Positions 1-7,653 of a stretch of 64,000 bases of DNA are shown here, piece after piece (position 1 is the stretch's first letter; each line of letters starts with the position of its first letter). Source of the DNA: Oscillospiraceae bacterium (GTDB taxonomy: Bacteria; Bacillota; Clostridia; Oscillospirales; Acutalibacteraceae); the NCBI GenBank assembly GCA_910574935.1, contig CAJTCU010000014.1:19943-83942 (forward strand), written 5' to 3'. The translations under genes were made by a program, and so were the position numbers. Below the pieces are notes generated by a model that had not been told where the DNA came from, did not search any database, and saw only the letters and a list, made by a program, of their open reading frames with translations.

Positions 1-645
1 ATGGACATGGACACTACCGTAAGAGGGATACAACTGGAGGAAGAGGAAATCGTCAAAATCTTTAAGGAGATTCTTGCGATTGATACAGACGATGGGATAA
101 CCTTTGAATATCAGCGTATAGAGCCAATCCGTGAAGAGGATGCCTATAATAATTTCCGCATTCATATAGCTGCAAAATATGGGAAGATAAACAGCCCGAT
201 GAAGGTGGATGTCACAACTGGAGATAAGATTACTCCGGCAGCCATCCAATATGATTATCCGTTCATATTTGAGGATAAAACAGTTCCGATTATGGCGTAC
301 ACCATAGAGACGGTGCTGGCTGAAAAGTATGAAACCATTATTCGCCGGAACATAGGAAATGCAAGAGCCAGGGATTTTTAGGATCTGCATGTTCTCTATC
401 ATGAGCGTAAAGACAGCGTCAGACCGGATATCTTAAAAATGGCGATAGAGCATACTGCTGTCAAAAGAGAATCAATGGATATGCTGAAAGACTGGAAGGA
501 TATCATGAGGGATATGCGTGAGGAAACTGCACTTTACAGCCTGTGGCGGAATTACGCAGCGGAAAACAGTTATGCAGAAGGGCTGGAGTTCCATGTGCTT
601 TTGGATACAGTCGAGGAGATTGCAAAACTGATTGATATAGAATAA
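1..645 (+). pseudogene. AbiEii/AbiGii-family nucleotidyltransferase toxin, left-truncated and amber-interrupted
   Basis: The reading frame matches the AbiEii nucleotidyltransferase toxins of type IV abortive-infection toxin-antitoxin pairs. The first codons give MDMDTT, which resembles the family DxD catalytic motif that normally lies well inside the protein, so the true start lies left of the window. The frame stops at TAG 379-381 after NARARDF, but the same frame stays open for 87 more codons to TAA 643-645 (starting DLHVLYHERK, ending IAKLIDIE) and reads as the family C-terminal half. The normal family text around this point is RDF-Y-D, so a Tyr codon has probably become amber. The partner antitoxin, if present, is outside the window. 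The product is probably inactive unless the amber codon is suppressed. Confidence 0.75.
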
Positions 646-676
646 AGGAGCGTATAATGAGTGATATTCTATAGTA

Positions 677-874
677 GTGACTGAAGAACAGATTGCTCAG
701 CTGTCTGCCCTGCTCAAAGAATATGAGCTTGCCAGCACTAATTTTGAGGCTATGTCCCCATCTGTAAAGAAAACCTACACGCGGGCATATTTGGATGCAA
801 AGACAGATGACGGACGGGAAAAGCGGATTGCCTGGATGGTGGACAGGTTCAATAAAAATTTAAAACCGATGTAA
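677..874 (+). CDS. Small YdeI/OmdA C-terminal-domain protein, probably a gene fragment
   Basis: This 65-residue ORF with a GTG start resembles the C-terminal part of the YdeI/OmpD-associated family (PF13376-like), with the segment FEAMSPSVKKTYTRAYLDA followed by an Arg/Lys-rich helix. Full-length family members are about 190 residues, so this is likely the surviving 3' part of a longer gene or a stand-alone C-terminal domain. A good ribosome site (AGGAG, 648-652) precedes an ATG at 657, but that frame closes after five codons (TAG). Translation of the 65-residue frame is therefore uncertain. The family is loosely linked to bacteriocin tolerance; no function is assigned here. Confidence 0.45.
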   Translation: MTEEQIAQLSALLKEYELASTNFEAMSPSVKKTYTRAYLDAKTDDGREKRIAWMVDRFNKNLKPM

Positions 875-938
875 GGGTCAGTGCCCATTGTTGGGATTAC
901 ATCCAATTATAAATTGAGAAATAGCGTATGGAGGTATC

Positions 939-1496
939 ATGAAAGGATTTAACCGACAAAATCAATTGTTTTCACTCTGTGGGCTGAATTGCGGTCTTTG
1001 CCCCATGTTTTTAAATAAATATTGCCCCGGCTGCGGTGGGGGAGAGGGCAATCAATCGTGCAGAATTGCAAAGTGCAGCATGGAACATGCCGACATAGAA
1101 TACTGCTTTCAGTGCAGTGAATACCCATGCTCCAAATTTGAACATATTGACGATTTTGATTCCTTTATAACACATCTCCACAGAAGGGCTGATCTGGAGA
1201 AAGCCAAAGAGTCGGGAATTGAAGCCTACAATGCGGAACAGATAGAAAAGGCAGCAATCTTGAACATTCTCCTGTCGGAGTATAATGCCGGTCGCCAAAA
1301 GACCATGTTTTGTGTTGCGGTCAACCTGTTGGACATGCAGGAGCTTCGCGAAGTGATAAAGGAAATTAAAAAGAAGAAGGACGATATGGAAACATGGACG
1401 CTCAAAGAAAAAAGTGCTTTTGTAGTGGGATTGCTTCAGGAAGCAGCGGCAAAGAAAAACATTGATTTGAAGCTGCGTAAGAAAAAGAGAAGCTAA
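939..1496 (+). CDS. DUF3795 domain protein
   Basis: The 185-residue protein has a cysteine-rich N-terminal half typical of DUF3795: CGLNCGLCPMF at about 14-24, CPGCGGGEGNQSC at 29-41 and CFQCSEYPC at 56-64. These cysteines probably bind zinc or another metal. The C-terminal half is helical and very basic (ending KLRKKKRS). The ATG is preceded by GGAGG with normal spacing. Function is unknown for the family. It sits with VOC and GNAT genes in an AT-rich stretch that resembles accessory cargo of a mobile element. I see no damage in this gene. Confidence 0.8.
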   Translation: MKGFNRQNQLFSLCGLNCGLCPMFLNKYCPGCGGGEGNQSCRIAKCSMEHADIEYCFQCSEYPCSKFEHIDDFDSFITHLHRRADLEKAKESGIEAYNAEQIEKAAILNILLSEYNAGRQKTMFCVAVNLLDMQELREVIKEIKKKKDDMETWTLKEKSAFVVGLLQEAAAKKNIDLKLRKKKRS

Positions 1497-1547
1497 GAAA
1501 AGCTGGACGAGATAAGGGGTACTAAAAAGTTGGATAGGAGTAATGGT

Positions 1548-2012
1548 ATGAAGTATGTATGTACAGTGATATCGGTAGCGGATATAAAAGCTGCAAGAAA
1601 GTTCTATGAAGATTTATTTAGCCTGGAGGTTTATCAGGATTACGGAAGAAACATTGCTTTTACCTGCGGCTTGGCATTGCAGCAGGATTTTGACTGGCTT
1701 GTGAATCTGCCGAAGGAAAAGATGCTAAAAAAATCCAACAATGCAGAAATTGTTTTTGAAGAACAGGATTTTGATGGTTTTCTGAGTAAGCTGAAAGAGT
1801 ATTCAAACATTGAATGTTTGGGAGAAGTAATTGAGCATAGCTGGGGACAGAGGGTAATCCGGTTCTACGATTTGGACGGACATATCATTGAGGTTGGCGA
1901 GGATATGAAAATGGTGATAAAGCGTTTTCTTGCTACCGGCATGACGATGGAGGAAGTCTCTGTGAAGATGGATGCTTCCGTGGAGGACTTGACAAGTCTT
2001 TTGAATAGTTAA
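1548..2012 (+). CDS. VOC-family (glyoxalase/bleomycin-resistance-like) protein
   Basis: The 154-residue protein has the vicinal-oxygen-chelate fold signature: an N-terminal beta-alpha unit (ISVADIKAARKFYEDLF), a second half with RVIRFYDLDGHIIEVGE near residues 105-121 where the last metal-binding Glu of the family sits, and a short helical extension after the VOC domain (ATGMTMEEVSVKMDASVEDL) that could be a small helix-turn-helix. The ATG at 1548 is chosen over the TTG at 1530 because GGAG lies 7 bases upstream of it. Substrate cannot be inferred. Family members include lyases, dioxygenases and antibiotic-binding proteins. Confidence 0.75.
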   Translation: MKYVCTVISVADIKAARKFYEDLFSLEVYQDYGRNIAFTCGLALQQDFDWLVNLPKEKMLKKSNNAEIVFEEQDFDGFLSKLKEYSNIECLGEVIEHSWGQRVIRFYDLDGHIIEVGEDMKMVIKRFLATGMTMEEVSVKMDASVEDLTSLLNS

Positions 2013-2063
2013 TGTGCGGTAGGCGAATAAACAAATAGGGGGTTGTAGAAGGGAAATTACAGC

Positions 2064-2521
2064 ATGGAAATAATAGCATATGAAATGAAATATGTAAAAG
2101 ATGATATTGAAAAAAGCAATATCTTGTGTATTCCTTTTGAGCAAAAGTATTTTCAACAATACATGAAAATATATAATACTTGCTTTTATGAAATGCGAAA
2201 ATCTCTTGCTATTGAGCCGTATAATTTTTTGAATGATTATAAACAAGTTCGTGAAAAAAGTAAGGATATTTTCTTGCTTGTAAGTGGGGAAGAAATGATT
2301 GGTTCTATTGCCTGTTATGGAAACGAAATAGACGATTTGATTGTCAATAAGGAATTTCAAAATAGGGGATATGGAAAACAACTTTTATTATGGGGAATGA
2401 ACCATATTCGCCAAACCAGTAATGAGCCTATTTGGTTACATGTTGCTAAATGGAATGATAAAGCTTTCATACTGTACAAAAAAAAGGATTTGTTCTCACA
2501 AATACCGTGAAAGTACGTTAA
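2064..2521 (+). pseudogene. GNAT-family N-acetyltransferase with a frameshift in an A8 tract
   Basis: The N-terminal 138 residues form a GNAT acetyltransferase, with the acetyl-CoA binding loop NRGYGKQLL (residues about 100-108) preceded by VNKEFQ and followed by the WLHVAKWNDKAFILYKK strand-helix. At the run of eight A residues at 2478-2485 the frame goes wrong and ends ...DLFSQIP at 2510. Reading one base earlier after the run gives GFVLTNTVKVR and a stop at 2519-2521, which is the usual GNAT C-terminal strand. A ninth A would restore the gene. This is either a sequencing error, a real null mutation or slippage-driven phase variation. Without the last strand the protein is unlikely to be active. 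Confidence 0.7.
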
Positions 2522-2545
2522 ATTACAGTTTGTGGAGGAGATAGT

Positions 2546-2660
2546 ATGCTTGAAAATAAACCATCTCAATCAATTATGACTGAATTACTTGGACAATCCT
2601 TGTATGAAGTTTGGCAAGCATTATGTACGGCTATAAATAAAAAATATGATATGGAACAGT
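2546..2660 (+). pseudogene. DUF3788 protein, 5' fragment only
   Basis: A good ribosome site (GGAGG) and ATG start a frame whose first ~38 residues (KPSQSIMTELLG, WQALCTAINKKYDMEQL) match the N-terminus of DUF3788 proteins, which are normally about 140 residues. After about position 2660 the similarity stops and the DNA continues as the start of a YqaJ nuclease gene in another frame. The ORF itself runs on out of frame to 2764. This looks like a deletion junction joining two unrelated genes. Confidence 0.55.
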
Positions 2661-3632
2661 TATGCATGGTCCCAAAGGAGATATTCCCTACACAGTTGGT
2701 GGAAGTGATGTGGCGGCTATATTTGGTGTTTCCCCATGGACAACACCTATGGAACTATGGCTGATTAAGAAAGGCCGTATGAAACCGGCAGCCAAAAGTA
2801 ATTCTAATCAGCTGATGATGGGCCATCTACTGGAGCCGATTGCCGCATACTGGTATGGGCAGAAAACAGGAAATACCGTGACAGAAGACACACATCTTTA
2901 CCAACACGCAGATCATCCGTATGCACTTGCAAACTTTGACCGCAGGTTTACCCGAAAGTCAGATGTTGGCCGGGAATTTTGGAGTGCAAAAGCTGTACCT
3001 ATCATAAGGCAGATGAATGGGCAGACGATGCGATTCCGCTGTATTATGAATTTCAGCTCCGTTTTTATCTCGCAGTGGCAGATGTCAATATCGGTGCTTT
3101 TTCAGCAGTCTGGGGCAATAACCCGGACAATGATTTGGCGATTCCGGATATTGTCCGCGACAAGGCGAAAGAGGATATGATCTTTGAACGCCTGGAGGAA
3201 TGGATTTGGAGCCTGGAGCATGATAAGCCGCCTACCATGGCAGAAGTAGCGCTTAAACTTGCTCTGCAGTCACTTGCCCGAATCTATGGTTCAAGCAAAG
3301 TGGGATTACCGACAGTGGAATTCTCACATAAGTATGAGCCTGCGCTTCGTAAGATTGCGCAACTTCAGGGTAAAATTACAGACTGCAACAGAGAAATTGA
3401 AACATATGAAAAGGAGATTGAGGCACATAGTGTGCGAATTGCTGAAGTTATGAAGGAGCATGAGCATGGGGTTCTGGAAACTACCACGGATAAGCTCCTG
3501 ATTGATTTTATCACAAAAACAACCCGCCGACCGGATTCAAAAGCCTTGAAGGAAAAATATCCGACAGTATATGCGGATGTCCTAAAGGCTTCGGAAAGCA
3601 GGAAAGTTAAAGTATCGGTACAGCCGATTTAA
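2661..3632 (+). pseudogene. YqaJ-family viral recombinase nuclease, 5'-truncated and frameshifted
   Basis: YqaJ-like exonucleases pair with RecT-type annealing proteins. The first part (frame of 2662) shows YTVGGSDVAAIFGVSPW, the conserved GGSD start of the nuclease fold. The second part (frame of 2979) shows ILECKSCTYHKADEWADD, carrying the catalytic ExK, and then FQLRFYLAVADVNIGAFSAV and a long coiled-coil C-terminal half ending VKVSVQPI. The two parts are in different frames; the shift lies between about 2955 and 2975, within the segment that should encode the D-x(n)-ExK active site. The 5' end is replaced by a DUF3788 fragment. No partner RecT gene is in view. Confidence 0.75.
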
Positions 3633-3646
3633 TGGAGGAAATGCTT

Positions 3647-4174
3647 ATGAATACTATTTTTACTGATAACTGGGAGCAGCGTTTGGAAATGCAGTTCTTG
3701 AAAAATGACAGATGCAAAAAGCGTGCCTATATCTGCTCTCCATTGAGTGCAGAAGACGATACGGATTTTCTTCGTAATATGCACGCAGCAAGAGCGTATA
3801 TGTATTATGCCTCTGAAAAGATGGAGATGTATGCCAGGGCGCCGCATGCTTATCTGCCTATGTTGCTTTGTGACAAACTCCCTTCGGAGCGGGCGTTAGC
3901 GCTCAGCTTTGGCCTTTCCCTATTGGAAAACAGTGAGGTTATCCTTATCTGTGGAAACCGTCTCAGCAGTGGAATGAAGGGAGAAATCGCATATGCGGTC
4001 CTGTTCCAGATGCCAATGATGGTTTTTGACGAGGGACTGTATCATGAAGTGCAGAAGGAAATTACAAAACATGGCGGCAATAAACGCTTTGTGCAGCTTG
4101 ACCGTGAAAACTTTGTCATGGGATTTTCTTCGCCGGCATCCTATCTGGAAAAGGCGGTGATGTTCCGTGATTAG
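3647..4174 (+). CDS. DUF4406-like (nucleoside 2-deoxyribosyltransferase-fold) protein
   Basis: The 175-residue protein has the pattern of small Rossmann-like DUF4406/DUF7768 proteins common in Firmicutes mobile elements: a first strand with AYICSPLSA, a helix with NMHAARAYMYYA, then SERALALSFGLSLLENSEVILICGNRLSSGMKGEIAYA, which is the conserved E-and-S rich nucleotide-site region of this fold. The ATG at 3647 is preferred to 3632 because GGAGG (3634-3638) lies 8 bases upstream of it and overlaps the earlier ATG. It follows the YqaJ remnant by 14 bases and overlaps the next gene. Function is unknown; a nucleotide-related role is inferred only from the fold. Confidence 0.65.
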   Translation: MNTIFTDNWEQRLEMQFLKNDRCKKRAYICSPLSAEDDTDFLRNMHAARAYMYYASEKMEMYARAPHAYLPMLLCDKLPSERALALSFGLSLLENSEVILICGNRLSSGMKGEIAYAVLFQMPMMVFDEGLYHEVQKEITKHGGNKRFVQLDRENFVMGFSSPASYLEKAVMFRD

Positions 4175-4580
4175 CTTTTATCGAGAGGTAGATTTACGCT
4201 CCCGGTCAGCTATGACAGACTTTCTTACCCTGCATTTTCGCTATTTTACAATGAACTCCTGGAACCGTTCACAATCGTATGCCTGTAATCTCAAGCTTTA
4301 TAACCTCGGTTTGAAGCAAGAGATAGAGAATAAACTGTACGATTTGATGGACACCCAGGAGTTTTTTTATGCCCGTAATGAATTGCTGGATGAGTTTGGA
4401 CAGCGACACCAGTATCAGTGGCAGGCAGCTATGAATGGCCGAAGCGGCGGATATCTTGTGCTGTATCAGGGCGAGTTGAAACCCAGCGGCTATAAATCAT
4501 ACTGTATACATTGCGGTCAGAAAAATTATAGCTCTGTAAAAGAAACAGGAAATATCTGTGGAGTCTGCCAACTGAGTTGA
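4167..4580 (+). CDS. Uncharacterised mobile-element protein, MNSWNRS family (short form)
   Basis: This 137-residue protein starts with GTG inside the end of the preceding gene and carries the conserved text SAMTDFLTLHFRYFTMNSWN, EFFYARNELLDEF and MNGRSGGYLVLYQGE. A longer homologue lies at 62800-63357, where the same blocks are followed by about 80 more residues (MYEDFAGWDMQDLR and RVELVQDFDKTCDRL). Here the protein instead ends soon after a CxxC...CxxC zinc-ribbon-like stretch (CIHCGQ, CGVC), so it is probably C-terminally truncated. I do not know a function. The family travels with conjugative-element genes. Confidence 0.6.
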   Translation: MISFYREVDLRSRSAMTDFLTLHFRYFTMNSWNRSQSYACNLKLYNLGLKQEIENKLYDLMDTQEFFYARNELLDEFGQRHQYQWQAAMNGRSGGYLVLYQGELKPSGYKSYCIHCGQKNYSSVKETGNICGVCQLS

Positions 4581-4611
4581 TTATTATTGATTTATATGGA
4601 GGAAGAGGTAA

Positions 4612-4821
4612 ATGGGACATAAATGCCAGGACGTTGAGGCTACAAAAAGATACGTTAAAAAATTTGTACGATATAAAGAGGGCGCTGAAAAATATAGTCT
4701 CGGATTAACAAAATTTCAGGAATTGGCTAAAGAAGCGAAAGCTGTATATAAAATTGATGGCATAGCATTAGTTAACTGTGAGATTTTCGAGAAATTTTTA
4801 GAGACCTTTCGAGAATATTGA
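4612..4821 (+). CDS. DUF6462 family small protein
   Basis: The 69-residue protein (KYSLGLTKFQELAKEAKAVY, then DGIALVNCEIFEKFLETF) has the arrangement of the DUF6462 family, small winged-helix/excisionase-like proteins that usually lie just upstream of a Tn916-type integrase. The site-recognition helix would be SLGLTKFQELA. The start has GGAGG 5' of it. Here it precedes a ribbon-helix-helix gene and an integrase on the same strand, which supports a role in control of element excision or integrase expression (inference). Confidence 0.7.
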   Translation: MGHKCQDVEATKRYVKKFVRYKEGAEKYSLGLTKFQELAKEAKAVYKIDGIALVNCEIFEKFLETFREY

Positions 4822-4836
4822 AGAGGTGAAAAGTTT

Positions 4837-4926
4837 ATGAAACTTAGTTGGGACAGACGCTTGGGACTTGACTTTCTGTCTTACAATATGTATAATATTA
4901 AATATGTGGAGGTAACTATGTTATGA
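4837..4926 (+). CDS. Possible 29-codon leader peptide translationally coupled to the next gene
   Basis: A small ORF (MKLSWDRRLGL to VEVTML) begins after GAGGTG and ends with TGA 4924-4926, overlapping the ATG of the ribbon-helix-helix gene as ATGA. It resembles nothing I recognise. Its value may be only translational coupling. A GGAGG at 4909-4913 inside it also serves the downstream start. Confidence 0.3.
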   Translation: MKLSWDRRLGLDFLSYNMYNIKYVEVTML

Positions 4927-5090
4927 AAATGGGTAGACCGAAAGAGGATAGCGCAAAGCGGAAATCCATTACTATCCGGTTGTCAGATGACACCCACAGG
5001 AAGTTGACAGAGTATGCTGCTGAACACAAGATGACAATGACAGAAGTTGCCCTGCGAAGTTTGGAGGAGTATTTATCCAAACATAGTTGA
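4923..5090 (+). CDS. Ribbon-helix-helix (CopG/Arc-type) DNA-binding protein
   Basis: A 55-residue protein: MGRPKEDSAKRKSITIRLSD gives the basic N-terminal arm and the beta strand (SITIRLS), followed by two helices (THRKLTEYAAEHK and TMTEVALRSLEEYL) separated by a turn. This is the classic dimeric ribbon-helix-helix fold. It lies between the DUF6462 gene and the integrase and probably autoregulates this small operon. It is too short for routine gene callers but the fold pattern is clear. Confidence 0.7.
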   Translation: MKMGRPKEDSAKRKSITIRLSDDTHRKLTEYAAEHKMTMTEVALRSLEEYLSKHS

Positions 5091-5134
5091 GTGCTGTTAG
5101 TCCCTTCTTTCATTTTTTGAAGGAGGAAAGGATT

Positions 5135-6361
5135 ATGGCTAAAGCACGAAAAGACGAGCGTGGCAGAGCGCTCAGGAAAGGAGAGGTACAGAGAGCGTCG
5201 GACAAGCGTTATATGTATACCTACATAGACCCACAAGGTCGGAGAAAATTTATATATGCGCAGGATTTAGCGACGTTAAGGGAAAAAGAAAAGCAGTTAA
5301 TGAAGGATCAGTTGGATGGGCTGGATTTGTATGTTGCAGGGAAAGCCACACTGAACACCACATTTGACCGCTATATGTCTACAAAACATGATTTAAGAGC
5401 GACTACGAGAAGTAACTATGTTTATATGTATGATCGCTTTGTCAGAGAGACATTTGGCAAAAAGAAAATTGCAGACATTAAGTTTTCAGATGTACTTCAG
5501 TTTTATCTCTACTTGCTTGACGATGGAAGTTTGTCGATAAGTACTTTGGATTCTATTCACACATTGTTGCATCCGACATTTCAACTTGCGGTGAGAGATG
5601 AAATTATCCGCAACAATCCGTCGGATGGAGTTATAAAGGAAGTAAGCAAAGGTAAAACGAGGGGAATTCGACATGCATTGACACTTGAACAGCAGAGGGC
5701 CTTTATGGATTACATCGCCAATCATCCTGTGTATTATCATTGGTGGCCGTTATTTGCTGTGTTGCTTGGAACGGGATGCCGAATCGGAGAGGCACTTGGG
5801 ATTCGATGGGAAGATTTGGATTTTGAAAATAGGATTATCAATGTGAACCATAGCATCGTTTATTATCCGATTGGAAAGTCAAGAACATCGGTTCAGAGGA
5901 TTTCCAAGCCGAAAACGGAAGCTGGAATCAGAACGATTCCTATGCTTGATACTGTGTATGATGCTTTTCAAATGGAACGGGAGGAGCAGGCAGAGACAGG
6001 ATTCAATGAAACTGAGATTGATGGGATGAAGGGATTTGTCTTTGTCACACGATTTGGTTCTGTTCCGAATCCACAATCCGTTAATCGTACAATCAAGCGG
6101 ATTACTAGCAATTACAATGCAGAGGAAACTGTGAATGCAAAGAAAGAGCGGCGTGAACCGGTTATACTGCCGGATTTTTCCTGTCATCATTTAAGGCATA
6201 CCTTCTGTACCAGGTTATGCGAAAATGAAACAAACTTGAAAGTGATTCAGGCGGTTATGGGACATCGGAACATTGAAACTACGATGGACATATATGCTGA
6301 AGCTACGGATCGCAAGAAGCAGGAATCTTTTGATAGACTGTCAAAATTGGATATCTTTTAA
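5135..6361 (+). CDS. int: Tn916-type tyrosine integrase
   Basis: The 408-residue protein has the three domains of Tn916-family integrases: an N-terminal arm-binding beta-sheet domain (residues ~1-70, KRYMYTYIDPQGRRKFIYAQ), a SAM-like core-binding domain (~75-165) and a catalytic domain. Catalytic residues are visible: Arg in GTGCRIGEALG, His/Arg in HHLRHTFCTR, His in VMGHRNIETT and the nucleophile Tyr in MDIYAEAT. The ATG at 5135 is chosen because GAAGGAGG lies just upstream. The gene appears intact. It is the last gene of its module, and the DNA after it carries repeat arrays expected for arm-type binding sites. Confidence 0.9.
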   Translation: MAKARKDERGRALRKGEVQRASDKRYMYTYIDPQGRRKFIYAQDLATLREKEKQLMKDQLDGLDLYVAGKATLNTTFDRYMSTKHDLRATTRSNYVYMYDRFVRETFGKKKIADIKFSDVLQFYLYLLDDGSLSISTLDSIHTLLHPTFQLAVRDEIIRNNPSDGVIKEVSKGKTRGIRHALTLEQQRAFMDYIANHPVYYHWWPLFAVLLGTGCRIGEALGIRWEDLDFENRIINVNHSIVYYPIGKSRTSVQRISKPKTEAGIRTIPMLDTVYDAFQMEREEQAETGFNETEIDGMKGFVFVTRFGSVPNPQSVNRTIKRITSNYNAEETVNAKKERREPVILPDFSCHHLRHTFCTRLCENETNLKVIQAVMGHRNIETTMDIYAEATDRKKQESFDRLSKLDIF

Positions 6362-6384
6362 GAAGGGTTTTTGCGTAATAAAGC

Positions 6385-6423
6385 TGACAACAAAACCCCT
6401 GCGATGACAACAGTTTGACAACA
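6385..6423 (+). repeat. Three TGACAACA repeats downstream of the integrase
   Basis: TGACAACA occurs at 6385-6392, 6405-6412 and 6416-6423, in the same orientation, with 20- and 11-base offsets. They begin 24 bases after the integrase stop codon. In Tn916 relatives integrase arm-type sites lie at the ends of the element, so these are candidate arm sites. No function is shown directly. Confidence 0.45.
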
Positions 6424-6500
6424 AATTTGCGTTTTTTCTGATGTAATATGAAGTGATACAAATTAGTGAAAAACCAGTAAACGAAAGGATTTGAAGTAAT

Positions 6501-6560
6501 ATGAATAAGGTTGAATTTGGTGCGGAACTATTCCCGACGATGAAGCCCCTCTCGGACTGA
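6501..6560 (+). other. 19-codon ORF of unknown meaning
   Basis: ATG at 6501 opens a 19-codon frame (MNKVEFGAELFPTMKPLSD) ended by TGA 6558-6560. It may be the 5' stub of a lost gene. No clear ribosome site is seen, and I do not recognise it. Confidence 0.25.
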
Positions 6561-6572
6561 TAGACAGAAAAT

Positions 6573-6866
6573 AACGAGGTTTTGACAGCTTTTGCCGGGT
6601 TTCGTTAATCCAAATTTACCCCGAAAAAAGGGGTTTACGACAAATTTACGACAAATGACTTCAAGGGCAAAGGCGGATTTTTACGACAAATCGCTGTCGT
6701 AAACACCGTGAATCGAAAATCGTTAATCCAGTGGCTACATTGGATTAATGGTAAAAAAGCCTTGTAGAATGGGCAGTTATAGCCGTTTACGACAGAAAAA
6801 ACAGAGATATTTACGACAACGAAAACAGAGCTTCAATCTTATGGTTGAGGCTCTATTTTTTTGCCT
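6573..6866 (+). repeat. Repeat-rich noncoding region with TTTACGACA sites, inverted repeats and a terminator
   Basis: TTTACGACA occurs directly at 6634-6642, 6645-6653, 6680-6688, 6786-6794 and 6810-6818 and once inverted at 6695-6703. The third copy and the inverted copy form a perfect palindrome around AATCGC. CGTTAATCCA occurs at 6603-6612 and 6721-6730, and its inverse lies at 6741-6748, giving a second inverted repeat. The region closes with an intrinsic terminator (stem 6827-6836 with 6845-6854, then a T run). No gene is seen. Position next to a Tn916-type integrase suggests att-end arm sites; an iteron-type origin is the alternative. Confidence 0.5.
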
Positions 6867-6930
6867 ATAAGCCGTATCCTTTTCTTTTTGCCCTTTTTCC
6901 GTATAATAAGGGTATCAGGAGGTGCAGCAG

Positions 6931-7047
6931 ATGAAGCAAAAGAATTTCCATATATATTTAACCGAGCAGGAACGCACGCAGGTCATTAGCGCTTTGATTG
7001 AACTCCAAAACAGCCTTATAGCACAACGGTGTTGTTTACACCGTTGA
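6931..7047 (+). pseudogene. 5' stub of a small ICE protein (MKQKNFHIYL family)
   Basis: The ATG follows AGGAGG and the frame gives MKQKNFHIYLTEQERTQVIS and ALIELQNSLIAQ before losing sense and stopping at 7045-7047. The opening resembles a small conserved protein of Firmicutes conjugative elements, normally about 60 residues. The sense is lost near 7027 where sequence of another gene begins, so this is a deletion junction. Confidence 0.45.
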
Positions 7048-7132
7048 AGGCAACTCCGGCGATAGCTGCCGAATCAATCAGTATTCCGTAGGAAATTATC
7101 AGATATTTGGGTTCGGTGTGCCACAGTATTAA
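7028..7132 (+). pseudogene. 3' remnant of a CHAP-type cell-wall hydrolase from a conjugative element
   Basis: A frame without a start encodes VVYTVEGNSGDSC, then YSVGNYQIFGFGVPQY and a stop at 7130-7132. This is the typical C-terminal end of CHAP/NlpC-like hydrolases of conjugative transposons (the EGNSGDSC block near the end of the domain). Only the last ~35 codons remain, joined to the stub of another gene. The stop codon overlaps the left end of the MITE-like element. Confidence 0.5.
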
Positions 7133-7295
7133 GGCAACCCCGCAGAATTCTAAGCACCGTCTTGCTTGCAGATTTTCCGTGATAGCGTACAGCTTTCGCT
7201 TGTCAATGGTGAGATGGACGGCGCTCAATCTGTACACTCTGAAGAAAAATCTGACTGCGCAATACGGTACTTAGAATTGTGCGGTATTGCCTTAA
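7129..7295. mobile_element. MITE-like element with 31-bp terminal inverted repeats
   Basis: The segment begins TTAAGGCAA (7129) and ends TTGCCTTAA (7295). The outer 31 bases at each end are inverted copies matching at 27 of 31 positions (7129-7159 against 7265-7295). The 167-bp element has no transposase-size ORF. TTAA at both tips may be target duplication or part of the repeat. It is inserted exactly at the stop codon of the CHAP remnant. The parent transposase family is not known to me. Confidence 0.6.
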
Positions 7296-7326
7296 AAAAT
7301 CAGCCGCCTGAAATGAAGGCGGCTGA
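7295..7326 (-). terminator. Intrinsic terminator, leftward
   Basis: CAGCCGCC (7302-7309) pairs with GGCGGCTG (7318-7325); read leftwards the stem is followed by a run of six T. It could end leftward transcription from the region of 7.4 kb or act as a boundary for the MITE. Confidence 0.55.
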
Positions 7327-7419
7327 TACATAGAAATCACGAACAATTCAAATTCACACACTTGTATTCTTCGAGAAAACGAAATGTAATATAGACATAA
7401 GTTTATTCGGAGGTGCGGC

Positions 7420-7602
7420 GTGGATTGTATGACCTTAAAGGAAGCCAGGGAAAAATGGAATATCTCTGCTCGTATGATTAACTATTACTGTGCGGCCGGT
7501 CGCATTCCCGGTGCAGAAAAGAAAGGTACAGTTTGGCTTATACCGATAAGTGCTAAGAAGCCCATTGATAGAAGACGAAAAAAAGAAATTAACATTCAAT
7601 AA
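7420..7602 (+). CDS. Small helix-turn-helix (excisionase/MerR-like) protein
   Basis: A 60-residue protein with GTG start after GGAGGT. MTLKEAREKWNISARMINYY gives a helix-turn-helix and CAAGRIPGAEKKGTVWLIP a wing, the layout of excisionase-like winged-helix proteins; a basic tail follows (RRRKKE). It precedes the two-component genes by about 50 bases. Its stop codon (7600-7602) lies inside the regulator box of the next promoter. A role in control of this cassette is plausible but not shown. Confidence 0.65.
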   Translation: MDCMTLKEAREKWNISARMINYYCAAGRIPGAEKKGTVWLIPISAKKPIDRRRKKEINIQ

Positions 7603-7621
7603 ACATTCTGTTTGCTATACT
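7591..7621 (+). promoter_or_regulatory. Response-regulator box and -10 of the two-component operon
   Basis: AACATTC at 7591-7597 is repeated at 7602-7608 (11-base offset), and TATACT follows 7 bases later (7616-7621). The same layout, with one base change in each repeat, occurs upstream of the transporter permease (9403-9433). An 11-base direct repeat in the -35 position is typical for OmpR-family regulators on one DNA face. No -35 hexamer is seen, as expected for an activated promoter. Confidence 0.65.
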
Positions 7622-7653
7622 GGTTGTGAATATCTATGAAATGGAGAAAAAAT

